From Puia sp. (GTDB taxonomy: Bacteria; Bacteroidota; Bacteroidia; Chitinophagales; Chitinophagaceae), in assembly GCA_031292515.1 (NCBI GenBank), contig JARLGZ010000122.1, positions 1 through 64,000 of the forward strand: DNA of 64,000 nucleotides. Direction: 5' to 3'. The position numbers and the translations under genes were made by a program. Positions 9,678-18,237 of the stretch are shown piece after piece; position 1 is the stretch's first letter, and every line of letters begins with the position of its first letter. The notes below the pieces were generated by a model. The model saw only the letters and a list, made by a program, of their open reading frames with translations, had not been told where the DNA came from and did no database searches.

Positions 9678-9729
9678 TGCCCCGGTCAACTATCTTTTTT
9701 GCCCCGGTAGACCCTCTTTTGCCCCGTCG
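9678..9729. repeat. Three TTGCCCCGG-like repeats in the yebC leader
   Basis: TGCCCCGG at about 9679-9686 and 9700-9707 and TGCCCCGT at 9720-9727, each preceded by a T-run, at 20-22 bp spacing, directly upstream of yebC. Roughly two helical turns apart, they could be operator sites or simple slippage products. Confidence 0.4.
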
Positions 9730-9829
9730 GCTGCCTTTTCTTACCCCATCGGGCTGCTTTCTTTTCTCCGGCACCTGCTTTGGCCGGAAGTCTTCGGGGG
9801 AGCAAAAATAGTTTAAGGGGCGCTTGTAA

Positions 9830-9863
9830 CAAAACAAAAAACCGCCCGCCGGGGGCGGACGGT
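9830..9863 (-). terminator. Terminator of the APC permease gene
   Basis: 10-bp stem (9841-9850 with 9854-9863, one mismatch), 3-nt loop, followed on the minus strand by a T-rich run (complement of 9830-9840). It begins 59 nt after the permease stop. Confidence 0.75.
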
Positions 9864-9921
9864 CTAAAAGCTCACAAATATGGCTGCCGGGACACAGCTC
9901 AAAAACGGTCGGAAAGGATCA

Positions 9922-11487
9922 TCAGGCTTTGAGTTTGCTATGGCCTCTCCCGTAGGCAAAATAGACAACCAGGCCAATAATCATCCAGACAAAAGCGGCT
10001 GTCAAGGTGTTGATATCGAGGGCTATGATCATTCCCAGGCAAACGATTACCCCCAGAATGGGTACCACCGGCACCAGCGGGGTGCGGAAAGGACGTTCGG
10101 CCTGCGGGTTGGACTTGCGCATGACCAGCACGCCCGCGCTCACCAGTACAAAGGCGAACAGGGTTCCGAACGAGGTGAGGTCGCCCGCTACGCTGCCCGG
10201 TACGAAGGCGGCGAATAGTCCCACGAATAAAAACAGCAGCATATTCGATTTGTAGGGTGTCCGGAATCTGGGATGCAGATCGGAGAATATCTTCGGCAGC
10301 AGGCCATCGGTGGACATGGTGTAAAAGACCCGGCTCTGACCGAGCAGCATCACCAGGATTACCGAGGAGAACCCGGCGAGGATGGCGACGTTGACGGCGG
10401 TGGCCAGCCATTTGAAGCCGGTCATATAGGTCTTGATGGCATAGCTTACGGAGGCTTCTTTACCGGCCAGTTCAAAATCTTTCCAGTTGGCTACGCCGGT
10501 CAGTACATATGAGAATAAAACATATAAAACCGTGCAGACGACCAGGGAGCCGAGGATCCCGATGGGCATGTCTCTTTTGGGGTTTTTGGCCTCCTGCGCG
10601 GCGGTGGATACTGCGTCGAAACCGATAAAGGCAAAGAATACGATGGCTGCCCCGCCCAGGATGCCTCCTATCCCGTGTTTAAAGAAGCCTTCGTGACCGG
10701 GCGCGTCGGCCGGTATCGTATACGGCGTATGATTCGCGGGGTTTATAAAATGCCAGCCTACGGCGATAAACACCAGTACGATCGATACTTTTATGAACAC
10801 GATGATGGCGTTTACAAAGGCCGATTCCGCTGTGCCTTTTATCAGCAGCAGGGAGATCAATAAAAGAATCAGGAGCGCGGGCAGGTTCATGATCCCATGC
10901 GAAGTGTGGACCAGCCCGTGCAAGTCGCCCGTCAGGCCTGCGAGCTGGCGGTCATTGATCAGCAGGACGTTCTCTTTAGCCATGGACGCCAGGTCGGCGG
11001 GAAATTGGGAAATGGCCGTACCCGTGACCTGGTTGATATGTTCGAAGGGGGAATGGCTCCATTCATAGGGGATGCTGCCTCCCAGCAGCTGGTTCAGGTA
11101 TTCGCTCCAGGCGATGGAGACGGTGGCGGCTCCGAGGGCATATTCCATAATCAGCGCCCAACCGATGATCCAGGCTACCAATTCGCCGAGCGTGGCATAC
11201 GCATAGGTATAGGCGCTTCCGGCAATCGGGATCATAGCTGCAAACTCGGCATAGCATAACCCTGCAAAAACGCAACCGACTGCGGCGACCAGGAAGGAGA
11301 GCGTGACCGCCGGTCCCGCTGCTTCGGCCGAAGCCGCGGCCGTTCTGACAAATAGCCCCGCGCCGATAATGGCTCCTACACCCAGCGCTACCAGATTTCC
11401 CGCTCCCAGTGTCCTTTTCAGGCCTTTTTCCGAATCTCCGGCCTGAGCGAGCAGCGATGCTAACGATTTCTTTCTTAATAGACTCAT
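9922..11487 (-). CDS. APC-family amino acid permease
   Basis: 521 residues with about 12 hydrophobic segments. The N-terminal region LGAGNLVALGVGAIIGAGLF is the APC substrate-binding helix TM1 (GxGxxxG-type unwound segment), preceded by a cytoplasmic Lys/Arg-rich start. FFAFIGFDAVSTAAQEAKNP is the conserved TM6 region of the cationic amino acid transporter branch (YfnA/CAT-like). It should import amino acids by proton symport at the inner membrane; substrate unknown. A long hydrophilic loop after TM4 (about 140-205) is a feature of this branch. Start MSLLRKKSLASLL is the first ATG. Monocistronic, with its own terminator. Confidence 0.92.
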   Translation of the reverse strand: MSLLRKKSLASLLAQAGDSEKGLKRTLGAGNLVALGVGAIIGAGLFVRTAAASAEAAGPAVTLSFLVAAVGCVFAGLCYAEFAAMIPIAGSAYTYAYATLGELVAWIIGWALIMEYALGAATVSIAWSEYLNQLLGGSIPYEWSHSPFEHINQVTGTAISQFPADLASMAKENVLLINDRQLAGLTGDLHGLVHTSHGIMNLPALLILLLISLLLIKGTAESAFVNAIIVFIKVSIVLVFIAVGWHFINPANHTPYTIPADAPGHEGFFKHGIGGILGGAAIVFFAFIGFDAVSTAAQEAKNPKRDMPIGILGSLVVCTVLYVLFSYVLTGVANWKDFELAGKEASVSYAIKTYMTGFKWLATAVNVAILAGFSSVILVMLLGQSRVFYTMSTDGLLPKIFSDLHPRFRTPYKSNMLLFLFVGLFAAFVPGSVAGDLTSFGTLFAFVLVSAGVLVMRKSNPQAERPFRTPLVPVVPILGVIVCLGMIIALDINTLTAAFVWMIIGLVVYFAYGRGHSKLKA

Positions 11488-11796
11488 ATTAAGTTTGTTT
11501 TGATAACTTCAGTTTGGGTTGATAAATGGCTGGTCTGGCTTTTAACCTCGTAAAATAAACAAATATTTAATATTCGATCATCAATTCTTTCGGGAAGCTT
11601 ACCAATTCGCCGGCGTAAGGGTCCAACGCATCCAATGGGGGTATGAAACGGATTGAAGCAGTGCAGACCGAAGGGAGGACCCGGAAGATTGAAGAAGGTT
11701 TGCCGGACAGTCGAATGGAGTGTTGTCCGGGTTTTTACGGCTAAAGTTTTGCCAAGTCAATATTTTTCGATTTTTTGCACCGTTATTGATGAGCTT
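11488..11796. other. Divergent promoter region with hairpin
   Basis: 309 bp between the permease (minus) and the symporter (plus). AT-rich near the permease. On the plus strand a hairpin CCGGACA/TGTCCGG (11703-11709 with 11724-11730) followed by GTTTTT resembles an attenuator or terminator about 65 nt before the symporter start. No gene seen. Confidence 0.45.
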
Positions 11797-13056
11797 ATGA
11801 AGAAAATTGGTCTTACGGGTTGGATTTTGATAGCTATGGGTGCAGGGGTGGTCATGGGGTTGTGGGTGCATTACACGGTTTCCGCAGCGGGTAAGCAGTC
11901 CTTTTCGGAGGGATGTTCCGTTGTCACGGACGTTTTCCTGCGGCTTATAAAGATGATTATCGCGCCTTTGGTTTTCTCCACGCTGGTGGTTGGTATTGCA
12001 AAACTGGGGGATATAAAGGCCGTGGGGAGGATCGGGGGGAAGACCCTTTTGTGGTTTGTAAGCGCTTCGCTGCTGTCGCTGCTTTTTGGCTTGCTGATCA
12101 TGCATGTTTCCCAACTGGGCAGCCAACTGAGCCTGCCTTTGCCTCCTGCCACCGCGGCGACCGGGATCGAGAGTGGTTCGCTGTCCTTTAAGAACTTTAT
12201 TACGCATGTATTTCCCCGGAGTGTGGTGGAGTCGATGGCCAACAATGAGATCCTGCAGATCGTGGTGTTTTCCATTTTCTTCGGGGTTGCCACGGCGGCT
12301 ATCGGGGAGACCGGGAAGATCGTGGTCAGGGGCCTGGATGCGGTAGCGCATGTCATCCTGAAGGTGACGGCGTATGTAATGAATTTTGCGCCTGTGGCGG
12401 CGCTGGCTGCTATTGCCGCGGTTGTGGCGGTAAAGGGCCCCGAGCTGTTAATCACCTACGGGAAGTTTATTATTGTATTTTATTTGAGTATTCTTGGGCT
12501 TTGGTTGCTCCTCATGGCGATCTCGGCCCTGTTTATAGGCAGGAAGGTCCTACATTTGATGGGCGCCGTAAAAGACGCAGTCCTGCTGGCTTTCAGTACC
12601 GCCAGTTCGGAGGCGGCTTTTCCCAGGCTGATCGTGGAACTGGAGAAATTCGGATGCCCCCCGAAGATCGTGAGTTTCGTGTTGCCGCTGGGGTACTCGT
12701 TCAACCTGGATGGCAGCATGTTGTATATGACCTTTGCCTCGTTGTTTATCGCACAGGCGTACGGTATGCATATGGGCTTCGGCCAGGAGATCACGATGTT
12801 GCTGGTCCTGATGCTGACAAGCAAAGGAATTGCGGGTGTGCCCCGGGCTTCGCTGGTAGTTATCGCGGGTACTTTGTCTCTGTTTAATATCCCGCAGCAA
12901 GGATTATTGCTGCTGGTGGGGATCGACCAGGTCCTGGATATGGCAAGAAGCGCCACCAATGTCGTCGGCAACAGCATCGCGGCGGTGGTGGTCAGCAAGT
13001 GGGAGGGGGAGTTGGGGGAGCGGGAAGCCGAAGAGGACGCGGCTATGAGGGCGTGA
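11797..13056 (+). CDS. Dicarboxylate/amino acid:cation symporter (DAACS)
   Basis: 419 residues from ATG 11797 (MKKIGLTGWILIAMGAGVVM). An earlier in-frame ATG at 11653 would add a polar, non-family stretch and is rejected. About 8 TM segments plus two re-entrant hairpins of the GltPh fold. Conserved parts: RLIKMIIAPLVFSTLVVGIA; AFSTASSEAAFPRL (the first re-entrant serine-rich tip); LPLGYSFNLDGSMLYM (the NMDGT-like motif as NLDGS); and SKGIAGVPRASLVVIAGTL. It imports glutamate, aspartate or C4-dicarboxylates with Na+ or H+. No transporter partner gene is adjacent. Confidence 0.93.
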   Translation: MKKIGLTGWILIAMGAGVVMGLWVHYTVSAAGKQSFSEGCSVVTDVFLRLIKMIIAPLVFSTLVVGIAKLGDIKAVGRIGGKTLLWFVSASLLSLLFGLLIMHVSQLGSQLSLPLPPATAATGIESGSLSFKNFITHVFPRSVVESMANNEILQIVVFSIFFGVATAAIGETGKIVVRGLDAVAHVILKVTAYVMNFAPVAALAAIAAVVAVKGPELLITYGKFIIVFYLSILGLWLLLMAISALFIGRKVLHLMGAVKDAVLLAFSTASSEAAFPRLIVELEKFGCPPKIVSFVLPLGYSFNLDGSMLYMTFASLFIAQAYGMHMGFGQEITMLLVLMLTSKGIAGVPRASLVVIAGTLSLFNIPQQGLLLLVGIDQVLDMARSATNVVGNSIAAVVVSKWEGELGEREAEEDAAMRA

Positions 13057-13172
13057 TAGTGAGTGGTGAGTGGTGAGTAGTGAGTGGTGAGTAGTGAGTA
13101 GTGATAGGAGAGAGGAGAGAGGTAAGTAGAGAGGTGAGTGGTGAATAGTGAATGGTGAGTAGTGGGTACAGA
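13057..13172. repeat. Degenerate heptamer repeat (GTGAGTR-type)
   Basis: About 15 imperfect units of 7 bp, with consensus GTGAGTAGT/GTGAGTGGT phased by sevens, follow the symporter stop directly and run to about 13172. Composition is almost pure G/A/T on this strand. It resembles the short tandemly repeated heptamers described in cyanobacteria. No coding or hairpin potential seen. Confidence 0.75.
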
Positions 13173-13267
13173 GTAGTGGAGGGAATGGTGTGAATGTATG
13201 GGAAATAGGGCGATAATCGGGGTGTGTAGTTTGACTATTTGAATTTGTCTCAACGAATAACTGATTT

Positions 13268-13966
13268 ATGATAAATCTGCTAGCTATTAGTCTGAAAGAC
13301 CTGGTGAACCCTGAGTTCTATATTAATAATGGAGGGCTGTGGGTGTTGTTATTTATCGTCTTCGCGGAGACGGGTCTCATGGTGGGTTTCTTCCTGCCGG
13401 GTGACAGCCTGCTGTTCGTGGCGGGTATCTACAGTCAGAACCTGGTTAGCCGGATGATCGAGGGTGGCACGGGCAGCGATTTCCTGGACCTGGCAATTCT
13501 CTGGATCCTGGTGTCCCTCTGCGGGATCATCGGCAACGCGGTGGGGTATTGGTTCGGCAGGAAGAGCGGTCCCTTCCTGTTTCACCGGAAGGATAACTTC
13601 CTTTTTAAAAAGAAATATCTTTTCCAGGCCAAAGAATTCTATGACAAGCATGGAGGACAGGCGATCGTGTTTGCGCGTTTCCTGCCTATCGTCAGGACGT
13701 TTGCACCGATTATCGCGGGGATCGTAGATATGAACCGCCGGAAATTCCTGGTGTATAATGTTGTCGGATGCGTGGCCTGGGTGTTCACGATGCTGTTTGG
13801 CGGCCACTATCTTTATAAGCTTTTCCTGATGAAATTCGATTTCGATCTGAAGAAACACCTGGAGGTGATCGTCATCGGGATCGTGGTGATCACGACGTTC
13901 CCGGTTCTTTACAAGATCTTCTTCGGCAGAAAAGAACCGGCTCCGACGAAGGACCCTTATAGTTAG
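13268..13966 (+). CDS. DedA-family membrane protein (VTT domain)
   Basis: 232 residues. Typical DedA layout: VLLFIVFAETGLMVGFFLPGDSLLFVAG with the E and the FxPGDxxL motif of the first re-entrant helix; GNAVGYWFGRKSGP (G-x-x-x-YxxGR); and FARFLPIVRTFAPIIAGIVDM (FxRFxPxxR) of the second re-entrant helix. DedA proteins act in membrane lipid recycling (undecaprenyl-phosphate or phospholipid flipping) and need the acidic and Arg residues, all present here. Not in an operon: 211 bp of repeat lie upstream and 119 bp downstream before an MFS gene on the same strand. Confidence 0.93.
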   Translation: MINLLAISLKDLVNPEFYINNGGLWVLLFIVFAETGLMVGFFLPGDSLLFVAGIYSQNLVSRMIEGGTGSDFLDLAILWILVSLCGIIGNAVGYWFGRKSGPFLFHRKDNFLFKKKYLFQAKEFYDKHGGQAIVFARFLPIVRTFAPIIAGIVDMNRRKFLVYNVVGCVAWVFTMLFGGHYLYKLFLMKFDFDLKKHLEVIVIGIVVITTFPVLYKIFFGRKEPAPTKDPYS

Positions 13967-14085
13967 GGGAAGAATCACCCGGGAGATGATCCCCCCGCGA
14001 GGTGAAATCGTTTATATATCGTTTATATTTATCCTTTGTTTTAAATTTCTTTTAAATCCAATCAATCATAAACCCGGTAATCGGT

Positions 14086-15342
14086 ATGGAACAGAAGAAG
14101 TATTCCGTTTTTAACCTTGCGGTGATCGTAGGGGCTTTGGGCTATTTTGTCGATGTCTATGACTTGCTGCTTTTCAGCATTATCCGTGTTCCTTCCTTGA
14201 AATCTATCGGGCTGAATGCGGACCAACTGGCTAAACAGGGCCTGCATATTCTTAATATCCAGATGTTAGGCCTGTTGATCGGGGGCATCTTATGGGGTAT
14301 CCTGGGAGACAAAAAAGGGAGGCTGAAAGTGTTATTTGCCTCCATTATTTTGTATTCGTTGGGCAGTATCGCCAACGGGTTTGTGCATACCGTCGACCAA
14401 TATGCCGCCGTAAGGTTTATCACGGGTCTGGGTCTGGCGGGCGAGTTGGGCGCGGGGATCACACTGGTGAGCGAGCTGATGCCGAAAGAGAAAAGAGGTA
14501 TCGCTACTTCGCTGGTTGCGGGAATCGGGCTGAGCGGGGCCGTGTTCGCCTATTTCATCAGGCAGCAGTTCGTGACTCCGGATGGGGAAGGCTGGCGAAC
14601 CTGTTATTTTATCGGGGGTGGTCTGGGCTTCCTCCTGCTATTCCTGCGTGTGGGTGTCCTTGAATCGGGCATGTTTAAGCATGTCAAAGAGAGCGATGTC
14701 CGGAAGGGCGATTTCCTGATGCTTTTTACCAACGGGAAGCGGTTGAAGAAGTATCTTACCGCCATCCTGATCGCGCTGCCGAACTGGTATGTGATCGGGA
14801 TCCTGGTCAGTTTTTCGGATAAGTTTGCGGGGCTGATGAAAATAGACGGCGTCGTCGATCCAGGGAAGGCGATCATGGTGACCTATGTTATGATTTCGAT
14901 CGGGGACGTGCTCATCGGGTTTGTCAGCCAGTCGTTTAAGAGTCGCAAGAAATCACTTTGGCTTTTCCATATCATCACGGCGCTGGCCGTCATCTGGTTC
15001 TTCAACCTGCAGGGGCAGACTTCGACTACCTTGTATATCGTATGTCTCTTTCTGGGTTTGGGTACGGGGTTCTGGGCGATGTTCGTCACGATGGCTGCCG
15101 AGCAGTTCGGAACCAATATCCGCGCCACGGTGGCGACCACCGTTCCGAATATGGCAAGAGGGTCCCTGAACCTGGTCTCCCTGCTTTTTACCGGTCTGCA
15201 AGGGGTGCTGGCGTCTTCCGGAAGCCGGGCCTATTTCCAGAGCGGCTGGATCACGGGTCTCATCGTATTTGGAATTGCTTTTATCGCGCTGGCTCTGACG
15301 GAAGAGACGTTTGGGAAGGATCTGGACTATATAGAACGCTAG
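14086..15342 (+). CDS. MFS transporter
   Basis: 418 residues, 12 predicted TM segments in two halves. GILWGILGDKKGRLKVLFASI is the MFS loop 2-3 motif (G-x-L-x-D-K-x-G-R). VKESDVRKGDF and the following stretch form the central cytoplasmic loop. The C-terminal AAEQFGTNIRATVATTVPNMARGS region resembles sugar/phthalate/sialate-type members of the metabolite:H+ symporter branch, where E-x-F-x-T-x-x-R is conserved. Substrate unknown. The glycosyltransferase follows 21 bp later, so the two may be co-transcribed. Confidence 0.88.
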   Translation: MEQKKYSVFNLAVIVGALGYFVDVYDLLLFSIIRVPSLKSIGLNADQLAKQGLHILNIQMLGLLIGGILWGILGDKKGRLKVLFASIILYSLGSIANGFVHTVDQYAAVRFITGLGLAGELGAGITLVSELMPKEKRGIATSLVAGIGLSGAVFAYFIRQQFVTPDGEGWRTCYFIGGGLGFLLLFLRVGVLESGMFKHVKESDVRKGDFLMLFTNGKRLKKYLTAILIALPNWYVIGILVSFSDKFAGLMKIDGVVDPGKAIMVTYVMISIGDVLIGFVSQSFKSRKKSLWLFHIITALAVIWFFNLQGQTSTTLYIVCLFLGLGTGFWAMFVTMAAEQFGTNIRATVATTVPNMARGSLNLVSLLFTGLQGVLASSGSRAYFQSGWITGLIVFGIAFIALALTEETFGKDLDYIER

Positions 15343-15363
15343 TGGACACGAATAATTGGTGCT

Positions 15364-16485
15364 ATGAAGTTTTTAATCATACGGTTTAGTTCAATCGGCG
15401 ATATCGTGTTGACGACGCCGGTAGTCCGGTGCCTGAAGAAGCAGGTGGTCGCCGCCGAGGTGCATTACCTGACAAAAACTTCGTTCCGGCCGATCCTGGC
15501 CCGTAATCCTTATATTGATAAAATACATTGCCTGGACCAGGACCTGGTGCCAGTCATCGAAGCGCTGAAGGAGGAGGATTTCGACTATGTGATCGATCTG
15601 CATCATAACCTGCGAACGCTTAAGGTCAAGAGGGCCCTGGGGAAAAAGTCATTCTCCTTCAATAAGCTGAATATCGAGAAATGGTGGTATACCAACTTTA
15701 AATGGAACCGGATGCCTGACCGGCATATTGTGGACCGCTATATGGATACGGTCCGCTCTTTCGGGGTGAAGAACGACGGTGCAGGGCTGGATTATTTTAT
15801 GGCGCCGGAGGAACGGGTAAAGGAGAGCGATATCCCGGCATCACACCAGGCGGGCTATGTGGGGCTGGTGATCGGCGCCGCGCTGGCGACAAAGAAGCTC
15901 CCTTTCCACAAGCTAAAGGAGATCTGTACGGAGGCCAGGCATCCCCTGATCCTGCTGGGGGGACCGGAAGACGCAGAGACGGGCGAGGCGCTTTCCGCCA
16001 TCGACCCATTCAAGATTTATAATGCCTGTGGCAAGTTCAGTCTCAATGAATCCGCAGACCTCGTGAGAAGGGCCAAGCTGGTGGTCACTCATGATACCGG
16101 TCTCATGCATATAGCGACGGCTTTCAAGCGCCCGGTGCTCTCGGTATGGGGGAATACCGTGCCGGAGTTCGGGATGTATCCTTATTATGGAGAAAATTAT
16201 CTGTCGAATTTCCGGTCGGGCCGGGGATCCGGCGGAGGCAGCGGGCGGTCCGGCAGTGTCGGTGTTGCGTCGGGTAGTGCCGGGATTGCTTCGGGCGGCG
16301 TCGGGCAGGCATCCGAAAAACCAATGGAAGCCGGCTTAGATCTGCCTTATGAGATCTTGGAAGTCAAGGGATTGAGTTGCCGTCCCTGTTCGAAGATCGG
16401 ATACAAAAAATGCCCCAAAGGGCATTTTAAATGTATGGAATTGCAACCGGTAGACCGGATCGTCGGAGCGATCAATCCGAAGTAG
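15364..16485 (+). CDS. Glycosyltransferase family 9 (heptosyltransferase-like) with Gly/Ser insertion
   Basis: 373 residues, cytoplasmic GT-B fold. N-terminal MKFLIIRFSSIGDIVLTTPV is the GT9 signature. The C-terminal half has LILLGGPEDAETG and VTHDTGLMHIATAFKRPVLSVWG, the nucleotide-sugar site. GT9 enzymes add heptose or other sugars to the lipopolysaccharide core. Residues about 284-322 form a Gly/Ser/Ala-rich tract absent from normal members; the DNA there is made of repeats around GGCAGTGTCGG/GGTAGTGCCGG, so it looks like an in-frame repeat expansion in a surface loop. A Cys-rich tail (CRPCSKIGYKKCPKGHFKCM) follows, normal for Bacteroidota members. Confidence 0.9.
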   Translation: MKFLIIRFSSIGDIVLTTPVVRCLKKQVVAAEVHYLTKTSFRPILARNPYIDKIHCLDQDLVPVIEALKEEDFDYVIDLHHNLRTLKVKRALGKKSFSFNKLNIEKWWYTNFKWNRMPDRHIVDRYMDTVRSFGVKNDGAGLDYFMAPEERVKESDIPASHQAGYVGLVIGAALATKKLPFHKLKEICTEARHPLILLGGPEDAETGEALSAIDPFKIYNACGKFSLNESADLVRRAKLVVTHDTGLMHIATAFKRPVLSVWGNTVPEFGMYPYYGENYLSNFRSGRGSGGGSGRSGSVGVASGSAGIASGGVGQASEKPMEAGLDLPYEILEVKGLSCRPCSKIGYKKCPKGHFKCMELQPVDRIVGAINPK

Positions 16486-16522
16486 GTCAGTCCAAAGGAG
16501 GTCAATCCAAAGTATGCGTTGC

Positions 16523-17452
16523 TTACAGCGTCTTCAGCACATCGTTCATGCTTCGTACTGCTTCCGCGCTTTTGTTGAACAGGGCCTGTTCTTCGGCGTT
16601 CAAACCGAAATCGACGATCTTCTCCCAGCCATTCCGTCCGATCGTTACAGGCACGCCGAGGCAGATATCTTTCTGGCCATATTCGCCGTTGAGCGAAACG
16701 CAGCAGGTGAATAGTTTTTTCTGATCCCTTACGATGCTTTCCACCAGGGCTGCTCCGGCTGCTCCGGGTGCATACCAGGCCGAGGTGCCGATCAACTTTG
16801 TCAGGGTGGCTCCGCCTACCATGGTGTCGGCGACGATTTGTTTCTGCTGTTCTTCGTTCAGGAATTTTGTTACCGGGGCGCTGTTCCAGGTTGCCAGGCG
16901 GATCAGGGGAATCATGGTCGTGTCGCCATGTCCGCCGACAACGACGGCGTTGAGGTCGGCCGGGCTGGCTCCGAGCTTCTGGCTTAACTGGTATTTGAAA
17001 CGGGCGCTGTCGAGGGCGCCGCCCATGCCGATGATGCGATTCTTTGGGAGACCCGTCGCGGTGAGGGCAAGATAGGTCATCGTATCCATGGGGTTGCTGA
17101 TAATGATCAGGATCGCGTTGGGGGAGTATTTCAGGATATTCTCCGCGACTCCTTTTACGATGCCGGCATTGGTTCCGATCAGTTCTTCGCGGGTCATGCC
17201 GGGTTTGCGGGGAAGTCCGGATGTGATCACGACCACATCGCTGCCTGCCGTCTTCGCGTAATCGTTCGTGCTGCCGGTGATACGGGTATCGAAACCCAGC
17301 AGGGCAGCCGTCTGCATCATGTCCTGGGCTTTCCCTTCGGCCAATCCTTCCTTGATATCCAGCAGGACCAGCTCTTCAGCCAATGCTGCACGGGCGATGT
17401 TATCAGCACAGGTAGCACCTACGGCGCCTGCACCTACAACCGTTACTTTCAT
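16523..17452 (-). CDS. mdh: Malate dehydrogenase
   Basis: 309 residues, LDH-like MDH family. N-terminal Rossmann motif VGAGAVGATCADNIA; LLDIKEGLAEGKAQD where the Asp fixes NAD preference; SGLPRKPGMTREEL (mobile loop with the malate-type Arg pair); NPMDTMTYLALTATGLPKNRIIGMGGALDSARF; and catalytic His in VVGGHGDTTMIPL. Oxidises malate to oxaloacetate in the TCA cycle. The promoter at 17501-17530 is well matched. The stop lies 37 bp from the convergent glycosyltransferase. Confidence 0.95.
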   Translation of the reverse strand: MKVTVVGAGAVGATCADNIARAALAEELVLLDIKEGLAEGKAQDMMQTAALLGFDTRITGSTNDYAKTAGSDVVVITSGLPRKPGMTREELIGTNAGIVKGVAENILKYSPNAILIIISNPMDTMTYLALTATGLPKNRIIGMGGALDSARFKYQLSQKLGASPADLNAVVVGGHGDTTMIPLIRLATWNSAPVTKFLNEEQQKQIVADTMVGGATLTKLIGTSAWYAPGAAGAALVESIVRDQKKLFTCCVSLNGEYGQKDICLGVPVTIGRNGWEKIVDFGLNAEEQALFNKSAEAVRSMNDVLKTL

Positions 17453-17500
17453 CTGTTAATTTTTTAGTTTTTATGTAAAAATCAAAAATATTTGCGAGCG

Positions 17501-17529
17501 CAAAGTTAGGGGATTCCGGTGGCCCTCAA
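17501..17529 (-). promoter_or_regulatory. Bacteroidota-type promoter of mdh
   Basis: Minus strand: -7 box TAACTTTG (complement of 17501-17508), 18-bp spacer, and TTG (complement of 17527-17529) as -33 element. Predicted start near 17494, about 42 nt upstream of the mdh ATG. The -33 element lies in the last codons of the upstream gene. Confidence 0.6.
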
Positions 17530-18152
17530 CTTTTTTGCTGGAAGGCGTTAAGAAGGGTCTCCGCTTTTTGGTTGCCCTCAAAAGTAGTGATCAGGTTGCC
17601 GTTCTTGTCATAGAGGGCGAGGAAGGGCAGGTTATGGATCTGGTAGAAGGGCACCAGGAAAAATTTCTCGTCCCGGCCCATTTTTATATTTGGGTGGTCG
17701 AATATGCGGTAATAGGTATTAAACTGTTTCATCTCTTCGAAGGGCTGGTAGGTAGCCATGACGATTTCGATGTCCTTGAATTTATCGCTTTGTGCGAGGA
17801 TCGCTTCCGTCTGGTGTTTGCAGTGGTCGCAATCCGGGCTGAAGAACATGACTATCGTCTGGCGATGTTTTTTCACGTCATCCTTTGTGAGGTAGCTGGC
17901 GCTGTCCAGTTTCAGCAGGTGGAAGGGGGGCAGGGTCGGAAAACGTCTGAAGGGAGGGGCCGTCGGGGTCGCTCCCTGGGCCGGCTGTTGCGCCGCCTGT
18001 TGCGCCGACAGTGTGCAGACGCTGAAGAGGCTTGCTGTCACAAAGAGAAAGATGCTAAGGGATCTTGCCGACGGGCCGTTTAGGGGTCTTGCTGACTGGC
18101 CGTCCGTCCACTTTTGATTTGTTAACCTGGCTTTTATGATTTTCACAGACAT
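17526..18152 (-). CDS. Thioredoxin-like/redoxin domain protein (exported)
   Basis: 208 residues from ATG 18152 (MSVKIIKARLTN); the frame has an earlier ATG at 18188 inside the divergent promoter. A hydrophobic export segment (SLSIFLFVTASLFSVCTLSAQ) is followed by a Gln/Ala/Pro-rich linker and a thioredoxin fold: TIVMFFSPDCDHCKHQTEAI has a CDHC redox pair, then a cis-Pro region (NLPFLALYDKNGNLI). Probably a periplasmic thiol-disulfide protein of the TlpA/AhpC-TSA type. Divergent from the BlaI-type repressor, so both may share the operator between them. Confidence 0.85.
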   Translation of the reverse strand: MSVKIIKARLTNQKWTDGQSARPLNGPSARSLSIFLFVTASLFSVCTLSAQQAAQQPAQGATPTAPPFRRFPTLPPFHLLKLDSASYLTKDDVKKHRQTIVMFFSPDCDHCKHQTEAILAQSDKFKDIEIVMATYQPFEEMKQFNTYYRIFDHPNIKMGRDEKFFLVPFYQIHNLPFLALYDKNGNLITTFEGNQKAETLLNAFQQKS

Positions 18153-18199
18153 GATTTTTCGATACGGGTGTAAAAATAATCGAAACATTTTTGTTTTTA

Positions 18200-18235
18200 T
18201 TACGAATTACTCGTAGGTTTACGAAAAGTTCGTAA
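18200..18235 (+). promoter_or_regulatory. Double operator of the BlaI-type repressor
   Basis: Two 17-bp dyads side by side: TTACGAATTACTCGTAG (18200-18216, imperfect) and TTACGAAAAGTTCGTAA (18219-18235, perfect 7-bp arms, 3-bp spacer), centres 19 bp apart. They end 2 bp before the repressor ATG. Paired palindromes of TAC/GTA type before the repressor gene are the normal target of BlaI/MecI proteins; the TTACGAA arm is specific to this locus. The site also covers the divergent redoxin promoter. Confidence 0.75.
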
Positions 18236-18237
18236 TA

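Noticed and set aside
9640-9837. 66-codon extension of YebC
   Set aside because: Lys/Arg-rich, covers repeats, not in family; ATG 9639 has a ribosome site.
11653-11796. N-terminal extension of the symporter
   Set aside because: Adds polar, non-family residues and overlaps a hairpin; the start at 11797 matches the family.
13057-13172. Possible CRISPR array
   Set aside because: Repeats are 7 bp and contiguous, with no spacers and no cas genes in the window.
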